Assembly (NCBI GenBank): GCA_934511365.1
Contig: CAKSWC010000002.1
Location: 186,001 to 250,000 of the forward strand
Length of the DNA: 64,000 nt
DNA from: an uncultured Eubacteriales bacterium
GTDB lineage: Bacteria; Bacillota; Clostridia; Oscillospirales; Acutalibacteraceae
Direction: 5' to 3'
A program made the position numbers and the translations under genes. The notes below the pieces were generated by a model. The model saw only the letters and a program-made list of their open reading frames with translations. It did no database searches and was not told the origin of the DNA. Shown one piece after another: positions 57,082-64,000 of the stretch (positions are counted from its first letter, which is position 1; each line of letters begins with the position of its first letter).

Positions 57082-60000
57082 TCAGTTGTTGTATCTGGGA
57101 TCGGGATTGCCGCAGCAGACGAAGTGTCCAACAAGCATCTTGATAACCTTGTGGAAGAAGCGGAAGATCGCCGGCCATACACCGTTTCTGTGGCAGGTGC
57201 ATGAGCACTTTGTAACATTGACGGAGGGAACGTCTCCGGTGATTGAGCCGTCCGGGTTAACCGTGATGTCACTTTCAAGGTGCTGCTTGTTGTATTCAAC
57301 AACAATTCTGTACTTCTTGGCCTCCTCAACTCTGAACACAACTTTTCCGTGAGCATCGGTGGTTCCGGAAGCAACAAACTTTGTTCCGTCAAAGACGGTT
57401 ACGGTTGCGCCCTGAACGGGAGCGCCGTTCTGGTCAACAACAGTCACGGTGAAATAGATGTACTTCTTCGGTTCAAGAATCTTTTTGTAGGTATCGCCGC
57501 AGCGTTCGCACTTATAAAGCTCATAGCCCTGAGTGCTTTCGGTCGGGTCAACGGTTTCAAGAAGAACATACTTGTGGCCGAGTGGCTTTCCTATTGACTT
57601 GGTGTAGGTGTAGCCACACTTTGTGCACTTATAAGTTTCCTTAGCCGCCTCGGTGCAGGTTGCGTTCTTCATTGAATCGACCTGAGTGTCATGTCCTTCC
57701 GGAGTGAACACCGGCGTGATGACAACGTCCTGCGTAATGCCGTCCGGGAAGTCCTTATCGCTCTTGCTCCAAACACCGGCAAAGACATAGTGCTGATAGT
57801 CATCGAACTTGTCGTTTTTCGGGGTCTCTCCGGTGTACTCCGGAAGAGCCGCACCGTATTCAACCTCAAAGACCTGGAGAGCGGTTGTTGAACCTTCAAG
57901 GCGATAGATAACCTTATATTTTCTCGGTGTTGCCTTGAATTCGGCAACATACTCGGCGTCGGCCTTAACAATTGAAGCAACGTCAACCTTTGTTTTGGTT
58001 GTGTCGCCCTTCTTATACCAGTAAGCGAACGTGTAATCATACTGTGCGTCCGATTCCTTGGTAACATTTGTCGGGATATCCTTGCTGATGTCTGCGTTCC
58101 ACTTAAGGTCGGAGAGCTTTTTAATTGTTGCGCCCTTATCGTTATAGAATGTTACGGTGAACTTTGCGTCATAATCCTTCTTCTCGTGGCAAACCGAGCA
58201 TTCAACCTTTCCGTTTTCGTCCGGAGTTGTGCTCCAGCTGTGGCCGTGAGCCGGAATTGCGCGTCTTTCGTTCTTTCCGCAGGAGCAAGCGTAATCCTGG
58301 AAGCCGTCCTCGGTGCAGGTCGGAGCTTTGTAGTGCTCCGCGCCCGCAACAAGTTCAAAATTATGCTCCGTTGCGGTGAACACTGCAAGAGCCAGCGTGT
58401 TCTTCCTGAGGTTCTTGAGCGACTCGCTGCCCTCGCGGACTTTCCACTCCTTGAAAGTGTAATGATAAACATCATCCGCAGCCTTCTTGACGTCTTTCAG
58501 TGTTTCAGCCGGAATAACGCTGTTAATATCCTTAATCTCTGTTCCGTAGTCAAACGCCTCGGTGTAGATGTATGTTCCGGAGGTGATGTCATAGGCAAAG
58601 GTGAGGTTAACCTTCTTAACGGTTTCTTTGAACACAGCCTCAAACTCGGCGGTATTGTCCGCATTAAACTTGCAATCCGCGGTCTTGATGCTCTTTGAAA
58701 CATTTGCTTTCTGAATAACTTCGCCGGTTTCCTCGTCCTTGACGTCCTCAAGAATCGGTGCGGTGCCCTTGGCTACCCAGCCGAGGAACTTATAAGTTGC
58801 ACCGTCTGTTTCATAATCTGACGGGCCTGCAAATACCTCAGCCTCATCATCATAGTGTCTGTAACCGACTTTCTTGAACTGAACGTCTTCAATCGGTTCG
58901 GTCTTTGTCTTGGTGTAGAAAACAAAGGTGTAATTGATATAAGTCGCTTCAAACACTGCGGTGAGGGTGATGTCCTTATCGGCAGGAACCGTAACGGGAA
59001 GCTCAACCTTTTTGCCTTCAGCGTCTGCCCAGTGTTTGAATGTGTATTTATAGGTCTTGTCAGCCGGCTTTGTCGGGTCGGTGACCGTTACGGACTCGCC
59101 GGAAAGCTTTTTAATCTTGTCGTATTCATTTTCGCCAACCATAAAGGTTACGGTGTGTTCAACAAGTTTGGGAACATAGGTCGTTTTCTTTTCCGTGCTG
59201 CAAACACGGCATCTGTAAAGCGTGTAGCCCTCAGTCTCCGTTGTCGGAGCAACCTTTTCAACGAATACCCACTCGTGATTCGGAACGGGGATTTCCTCGG
59301 TCACCATAACGACCTTGTTGCAGTCCGCCGCGCCGTCTCTCTTGCAGTACTGAACCTTTTCGCCGACTGTTCCGCCGGTCTGGGTCTCCTCGTTATAGCC
59401 GAGACAGGAGGCCTCCTTTGTAACTACCCAAACGCCGCTCTTCTCATGACCGAGCGCCTTGGTTCTGCTGCCCTCAACTTCTTCGGTGAAGCCGCAATAC
59501 TTACAGGTGTGCATTGTGTAGCCTTCCACTGTGCAGGTCGGCTTTGTAACAACGCCGCGGTACCAAACGTGAGCGTTTGTGTCCTTTTCAATCGTGCCGA
59601 ATTCATATTCGCCGCAGACGGTGCAGACGCGGTACTTTTCGCCTACTGCTGAGCAGGTCGGCTTTTTGCTGACAACCCAGCCATCGTTTTCGCCTGCATA
59701 GGTATGATTGCCGGTTGCGGGCTGAATATTCTTCTTTTCAGTCTCGCCGCAGCGTGTGCAGCGCCAAAGCTCATAGCCATTATCAACGCAGGTCTTTTTA
59801 ACCGTGTCAACAAGCACCAAGTTATGGCCAAGCTTTTCAATCGGGTCGGGTTCTTTTGTTACTGTTCCGCAGACGGTGCAGGTGTAGGTTGTTGCGCCGT
59901 CGCTTGTGCAGGTTGCCGGGGTAACGGTTGCTTTTTCGTTGTGCTTTCCGAGAATTTCAATGTTCTTTTCGGTAATGTTGCCGGCGACATCGGTAACGGT

Positions 60001-63000
60001 AATCTGATAGAAGCCCTTACCCCTGAGGGTGAACTTTCCGTTTGTTGAGGTCGGAAGAGTTTTTTCCTCTTCGCCGTCCTTAACGGTTACTGCTTCAAGA
60101 GCCATCTCCTCGCCGTTGACCTTGACCGAGGCAATTTTGACATTTTCGGAAATGATTACTGAAACGTCCGTGCAGAACTTGCTTCCGCCGTTGCCGTTGC
60201 CGCTGAAAGCAACAGCCGGAGCGGTCGCGTCATAAACAAGAGGCTGGGAGCGAACATAGTTCACGTTGCCCTTGCGGTCTGTGATTTTTGCATAGAAGAT
60301 GAATGTGTTGCCATCCTTGACGATTTCCGGATAGGAGTTTGCAAGGTCGCCGACATATGCGGTGGCGTTCGCCTCAAACTCGCTCATTGCAAGCTTAATT
60401 TCAGCTTCAGAAAGTCCATCTGCTCTGAGAGCGGCAACGTATTCGTCATAATCAAAGCGCAGTTTCCAGCCAGCGATGCTTTCAAAATCAGTCGCCGTTT
60501 CGCCCTCGGTGACGAAGTATTCAATTTTTCCGGTTCCGCTGCCCTTTCCGCTTTCGTTGTAAGTCTGAACGGCAGCCTTGTCAACGGTTGCAACGATGAG
60601 GTTGTTCTTCGGAGCAACAAGGAGCTTTCCTTCCGGAACGGCTTTTCCGCTTTCGGTGATAGCGTCCTTAATAAAGAGCTTAGCGGTCGGTGCAACATCG
60701 TCTGTGAGAACCGGGATTGTTACGTTCGTAAGGATCTTTGCGCAGCCTGTGCAGGCTTGCGTTCCGAGGCCTGTTTCAAAGAAGGTCGGGAGCTTATCGG
60801 CAACGACTTCGCCGTAAGCGTGCTCCTCTTGAACGTATGTTGCCTGAAGGCTGCAGTCATCGGTGATAACGGTGACCTTCTCGTCTGTATCCTTATTCTT
60901 CCATCCGGTGAACTTGAAGTGATGGGTGTCTGAGAAGTTCTTCCTCGGTGCGCCGATGCCGTTGTAGGTTTCAAGGTTGGTGTTATACGCAATGTCGCGT
61001 GTGCCGAGAGCGTTGCCGCTGTCGTCAAAGAAGGTTACCTTACAAACCTTTGCGGCCTCTTTATAAACCGGATAAGCCTTGATGTCTCCGGTGATTCTTG
61101 TGTCGCGGTCAATCGTAACCTTGTTGCCCTCGCCGTCAACATAGTACCAGTAATCAAGAACCATGCTGTATGCCGTGCTGGACGGTTTCTGAACGGAGAC
61201 GGGCGGAACGGTCGGAATTCTTACCTTTTCATTATAAATGAAAGCGTCAGTCATGTATGCATTTTCTTCATCATACACGACAGCTCCGTCAACTATGCTT
61301 GTTTCTTGCAGCCACTTGACGGTGTAGTAATTATATGCTCTTCTGTAGGTTGCAGTGTAGGTGAGAGTCGCGCTTGTTCCTGCCTCATTCATTTCACCCT
61401 CGCCGAGGCAATGCTTTGAAACGTCGGTATCCCAGCCCTTGAAGGTGTACTCATATGTATTATCCTTATATGAGGTCTGATTAAGCTCATCAAGGTTTGG
61501 AACGGTGACGAGGTCTGTGTAATGATAATGCTTTGTGTCGGTTACATTGTTTCCGTTCTTATCTTTCCAAATGAAGTTGATGACGTAGTCAATGTATGAC
61601 GGAGTGTAGCTTGCCTCAAGAACAAGATTGTCCTCCGGCATCGTTTTAACTGCAGTGCCGTTTTCATCAACCCACTCTTTGAAGGTGTACTTATAAGCGG
61701 TCTTGTCAGCCGGCTTTGTCGGATTTGTGGAGGGCATTGCGATTGTATCGCCTGCAACATACTGTGCTTTTTCCGCGAACTCCTCGCCCTCATTCATGAA
61801 TGTAACGGTGTAAAGCTTCTTTGCGGTGTACTGCGCAACATACTGTGCGTCCTTATATGCCGGAGACTTGAACTCGGCGCCGTCCTGGTCAAGCCACTTT
61901 GAGAAAGTATATTCATACTCTGCGTCTCTGTAGGTTTTCGGAACGGTCGGAGCGGTGGGAGCAGTGACTGCGCTGTCATGCTTAACATTTTCCTTTGTTT
62001 CGGTCTTGTCATTTCCGTCCTTGTCCTTATAGGTGAAGGAGATTGTGTACTCTGCCGGGATTTTTTCGCCGTAAACCGCAACATAGTTCACGGTTTTTGT
62101 TGCGTGAGTTGTAACGCTTTCATCAAGAGTTCCCGGAAGAGCGGTTGAACCGGTTGCCGCGCCGTTCTTTGTGAAACCGGTAAGCGGGTATCTGTAACCG
62201 CCGGTGGTGTAGCTATCCGGAACTTCGGGAAGACCGAGGGCATCACCGAAGTGATAGGTTCTGCCTTCATTATTGAAATATACGTCCTCACCGGTGGCGG
62301 TCTTATAGCTGAGGGTTACGGTGTATTCATTATATGTCTTTTCAAAAACGGGAATGAACTCCGCGTCGCTTCTTACGGTGAAGTCGTCATCATCGGCAAC
62401 GCTAACATATCTGTTGACTGCGTCGGCCTCATCGCTCGTTGCGTTTGTGCTGAGGTAGCCGTTTTTGTTAACGATATAAGCGTTCTTCTGTTCGCCGTCG
62501 GCGGGAACATAATTTCCGTTTTCAATGATATAGTTTCCGAATTCATTGGTCTTGTACTCAACCTTGTGCCAGCCCTTGAAGGTGTAGTTGAAGTAATTAT
62601 CGGGAGCTTTTGAAAGCGGATCGCAGGAAGCCTGCTCTCTGTAGTCATAGTCTTCCTTTTTTGACTTAACGCTTCCGTCTTCATTATAGAAAGTTACGGT
62701 ATAGTCTTTCTTTGCCTTTTCATAAACAGCCTGGAAAACGGTGTCTCCCTTGAGGATGAAGCTGCTGCTTGACGTTCCGTATGCGCCCTGATATTCAGTC
62801 TGAGTTCCGTCAGCGTTAAACTTCTTTGCGTCAATGACCTTCCAGTTTCCGGTAAACGAATAGTTGAAAGTTCCGCTTCCGGTGTTGCTGACAAACGGAA
62901 CATCGTTCGGAAGCTGGAGACCTGTACCGCTGTTTGCGAAGGTCTTATCATATTTTCCGACAGCCGTTTCCGCAAGAACATTGCCCATGTTGTCAACAAA

Positions 63001-64000
63001 GGTTACTTTGACGTTCTTTGCCCACCATGCGGCGTACCAAGTCTGGTTTCTCTCAATCGGAGTTCCTGTTGTGAGCCTATTGCCGTATACCGTGGCGGCC
63101 GGTTTGGTTGCAGCATAGTTTAAATGTGCATCAGCATACACGCCGAGGAACTCATAGCCGGTTCTGTTTCCGCTTGACGGAATCTGTTCGGTAGCAAGAG
63201 TGTTATAATAGTATTTCGTCACGGCAGCGTTCGGAGAAATTGTTCCGCCGTTGCCGTTGAAGGAGAAGGTGTATTGGGGGTCATTGATTGTGAAGTCTTT
63301 TGAACCGCTCTTTGTTACACCGTTGAATGTGTATGAAACGGAGAGGGTTCCGGTCTGTGAATCAACGTCCTTCTGCTTGACACCCTCGGTCGCCTTGATT
63401 GTCGCAACCGAATAACCGCCATTGCTGTTGTTGTTTGAAACGGTGAGCGAACCGCTCGCAATAGTTTTATTTGACTTGACACTTACTGACGGAGCGGAGT
63501 TCCCGCTTGAAACTCTTACGCCGTACTGGTCATTAAGATGATAGTGAGCGCTGCTGTTGCTTCCGGGCGCATTGATAGTGCCGGGGGCGTCATCGAAAAC
63601 GACGGCGTTAGCTTTGGGATAATTTCCGGTTCCGACGGTTGTAGTCTTCGTTCCTTTGGCAGTACTAAAAGCCGAAGATTTTGCGCTGTGGTACTCACTT
63701 GCAACCTCGGTTCCGTTAACAAAGATACGAACCGTGAACTTCATCTCACGCCAAGTAAAACCGCCGCCGAACGAGTATTCGTATTCAAATTTCGTTGGAA
63801 AATAATCCGTTTCCGCATCATACCAGTCTCTCTTACCATTGAAATTGACAAGGTGATTTTCCTCATACCAAAATCTTTTTTCCGAACCTTTACCATTGTT
63901 GTTTTTACCATAAAGACCAACTTTGCCATGGTTCCAACCGCCGGTATCGTTCCCAGAGTCTATTTCAAGTCGAACCTTGTACTTTCCTGCACCTACAGCT
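57082..64000 (-). CDS. Giant secreted protein with InlB-type and His/Cys repeats (N-terminus outside window)
   Basis: The frame is open to the window edge, so at least 2305 residues are seen and the start is missing; the internal ATG at 63744 is not the start. Order: a beta-rich domain like the first domain of the 1579-residue protein (GKYKVRLEIDSGNDTGGW...); an Ig-like segment (YHLNDQYGVRV); about 12 Listeria-Bacteroides/InlB-type repeats (VTFYNEDG...YTFKGW); a further Ig-like pair around a 'Dx(A/T)AP' junction; about 10 His/Cys repeats (TC...G...CxxC...LGH) interleaved with more InlB-type repeats; and a Cna-B or carboxypeptidase-regulatory-like domain (VTVVDQNGAPVQGATVTVF). It ends KCSCTCH...IFRFFHKVIKML...CCG. 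It shares its plan with the 1579-residue protein. A surface adhesin role is inferred. Confidence 0.88.
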   Translation of the reverse strand, partial: AVGAGKYKVRLEIDSGNDTGGWNHGKVGLYGKNNNGKGSEKRFWYEENHLVNFNGKRDWYDAETDYFPTKFEYEYSFGGGFTWREMKFTVRIFVNGTEVASEYHSAKSSAFSTAKGTKTTTVGTGNYPKANAVVFDDAPGTINAPGSNSSAHYHLNDQYGVRVSSGNSAPSVSVKSNKTIASGSLTVSNNNSNGGYSVATIKATEGVKQKDVDSQTGTLSVSYTFNGVTKSGSKDFTINDPQYTFSFNGNGGTISPNAAVTKYYYNTLATEQIPSSGNRTGYEFLGVYADAHLNYAATKPAATVYGNRLTTGTPIERNQTWYAAWWAKNVKVTFVDNMGNVLAETAVGKYDKTFANSGTGLQLPNDVPFVSNTGSGTFNYSFTGNWKVIDAKKFNADGTQTEYQGAYGTSSSSFILKGDTVFQAVYEKAKKDYTVTFYNEDGSVKSKKEDYDYREQASCDPLSKAPDNYFNYTFKGWHKVEYKTNEFGNYIIENGNYVPADGEQKNAYIVNKNGYLSTNATSDEADAVNRYVSVADDDDFTVRSDAEFIPVFEKTYNEYTVTLSYKTATGEDVYFNNEGRTYHFGDALGLPEVPDSYTTGGYRYPLTGFTKNGAATGSTALPGTLDESVTTHATKTVNYVAVYGEKIPAEYTISFTYKDKDGNDKTETKENVKHDSAVTAPTAPTVPKTYRDAEYEYTFSKWLDQDGAEFKSPAYKDAQYVAQYTAKKLYTVTFMNEGEEFAEKAQYVAGDTIAMPSTNPTKPADKTAYKYTFKEWVDENGTAVKTMPEDNLVLEASYTPSYIDYVINFIWKDKNGNNVTDTKHYHYTDLVTVPNLDELNQTSYKDNTYEYTFKGWDTDVSKHCLGEGEMNEAGTSATLTYTATYRRAYNYYTVKWLQETSIVDGAVVYDEENAYMTDAFIYNEKVRIPTVPPVSVQKPSSTAYSMVLDYWYYVDGEGNKVTIDRDTRITGDIKAYPVYKEAAKVCKVTFFDDSGNALGTRDIAYNTNLETYNGIGAPRKNFSDTHHFKFTGWKNKDTDEKVTVITDDCSLQATYVQEEHAYGEVVADKLPTFFETGLGTQACTGCAKILTNVTIPVLTDDVAPTAKLFIKDAITESGKAVPEGKLLVAPKNNLIVATVDKAAVQTYNESGKGSGTGKIEYFVTEGETATDFESIAGWKLRFDYDEYVAALRADGLSEAEIKLAMSEFEANATAYVGDLANSYPEIVKDGNTFIFYAKITDRKGNVNYVRSQPLVYDATAPAVAFSGNGNGGSKFCTDVSVIISENVKIASVKVNGEEMALEAVTVKDGEEEKTLPTSTNGKFTLRGKGFYQITVTDVAGNITEKNIEILGKHNEKATVTPATCTSDGATTYTCTVCGTVTKEPDPIEKLGHNLVLVDTVKKTCVDNGYELWRCTRCGETEKKNIQPATGNHTYAGENDGWVVSKKPTCSAVGEKYRVCTVCGEYEFGTIEKDTNAHVWYRGVVTKPTCTVEGYTMHTCKYCGFTEEVEGSRTKALGHEKSGVWVVTKEASCLGYNEETQTGGTVGEKVQYCKRDGAADCNKVVMVTEEIPVPNHEWVFVEKVAPTTETEGYTLYRCRVCSTEKKTTYVPKLVEHTVTFMVGENEYDKIKKLSGESVTVTDPTKPADKTYKYTFKHWADAEGKKVELPVTVPADKDITLTAVFEATYINYTFVFYTKTKTEPIEDVQFKKVGYRHYDDEAEVFAGPSDYETDGATYKFLGWVAKGTAPILEDVKDEETGEVIQKANVSKSIKTADCKFNADNTAEFEAVFKETVKKVNLTFAYDITSGTYIYTEAFDYGTEIKDINSVIPAETLKDVKKAADDVYHYTFKEWKVREGSESLKNLRKNTLALAVFTATEHNFELVAGAEHYKAPTCTEDGFQDYACSCGKNERRAIPAHGHSWSTTPDENGKVECSVCHEKKDYDAKFTVTFYNDKGATIKKLSDLKWNADISKDIPTNVTKESDAQYDYTFAYWYKKGDTTKTKVDVASIVKADAEYVAEFKATPRKYKVIYRLEGSTTALQVFEVEYGAALPEYTGETPKNDKFDDYQHYVFAGVWSKSDKDFPDGITQDVVITPVFTPEGHDTQVDSMKNATCTEAAKETYKCTKCGYTYTKSIGKPLGHKYVLLETVDPTESTQGYELYKCERCGDTYKKILEPKKYIYFTVTVVDQNGAPVQGATVTVFDGTKFVASGTTDAHGKVVFRVEEAKKYRIVVEYNKQHLESDITVNPDGSITGDVPSVNVTKCSCTCHRNGVWPAIFRFFHKVIKMLVGHFVCCGNPDPRYNN
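59150..59960 (-). repeat. His/Cys repeat block in the truncated giant
   Basis: Six to seven tandem units with TC...G...CxxC and an LGH-type link (for example TCTSDGATTYTCTVCG, TCVDNGYELWRCTRCG). They are the same unit type as the array at 3230-6800, about 53 kb away. Single units also occur near 57600 and 58200-58300. Confidence 0.85.
60870..63290 (-). repeat. Block of InlB/Listeria-Bacteroides-type repeats in the truncated giant
   Basis: Repeats of about 60-75 residues with the signature (Y)TVTFxxxxG...xKxYxxG...P...YxFxGW, copies diverged at DNA level. The spacing and the closing 'FKGW/FKEW' are typical of this family, seen in many Gram-positive surface proteins. Additional copies occur among the His/Cys repeats (57750-59150). 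Confidence 0.8.

Noticed and set aside
63742..63744. ATG at 63744 as start of the right-hand giant gene
   Set aside because: No ribosome site or signal peptide; the same frame stays open and domain-like to the window edge.
1..64000. tRNA, rRNA, insertion sequences, prophage or attachment sites
   Set aside because: None recognised on either strand by eye; a tRNA or IS search tool would be decisive but could not be run.
27014..64000. LPXTG, SLH, dockerin or cohesin anchoring in the giant proteins
   Set aside because: None of these motifs is visible at the C-termini or elsewhere in the parts read.

Overview
The window reads as a chromosomal segment of a low-to-moderate GC Firmicute of the class Clostridia, probably a gut Oscillospiraceae/Ruminococcaceae-type anaerobe. 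This is inferred from strong AAGGAGG ribosome sites, consensus TTGACA-17-TATAAT promoters, an A-type flavodiiron protein, a zapA-U32 peptidase pair, and signal peptides of the 'GKKLLSCILAVLMIMS' kind. No rRNA, tRNA, CRISPR array, transposase or phage gene is visible.

Left part (1-8 kb, mostly minus strand): a truncated amino-acid ABC substrate-binding lipoprotein; a compact operon of an ECF sigma factor, a membrane protein with an extracytoplasmic ankyrin-like part that starts at TTG, and a small secreted protein; then a 1579-residue secreted protein built mainly from about 26 His/Cys repeats (H...TC...G...CxxC...LGH).

Middle (8-27 kb): two short-peptide loci (about 8.3-8.7 kb and 16.5-16.9 kb) with all the marks of type I toxin-antitoxin modules. 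Each has a tiny hydrophobic peptide gene, a convergent antisense RNA, a shared stem-loop terminator, and an antisense promoter whose -35 box lies inside the second terminator of the peptide mRNA. Their antisense promoters match at about 44 of 49 positions although the peptides differ. Between and after them are housekeeping and accessory genes: a secreted metallophosphatase, a D-lactate-type dehydrogenase, a small helical protein, a zapA / rlhA-like U32 / dCMP deaminase / secreted PHP operon, a flavodiiron protein with a TlpA-like thioredoxin lipoprotein, a TetR regulator divergent from an acyl-CoA ligase with overlapping promoters around a perfect palindrome, a zinc-type ABC importer operon with two unusual accessory proteins, trpS, and a small membrane protein.

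Right part (27-64 kb): one uninterrupted 29.6-kb gene for a secreted protein of 9875 residues (about 1 MDa). It has a signal peptide, about 980 residues of unique helical sequence and 15 divergent repeat units. The spacing of units shrinks from 570-830 residues near the N-terminus to about 490-510 near the C-terminus, and units 9-14 alternate between two subtypes. Upstream on the same strand is a 5'-truncated second giant gene (at least 2305 residues) with InlB/Listeria-Bacteroides-type repeats and the same His/Cys repeats as the 1579-residue protein. These secreted giants occupy more than 60% of the window and several of them end in short aromatic/basic tails, which suggests a common surface or matrix role. 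That role is inference, not shown by the sequence.
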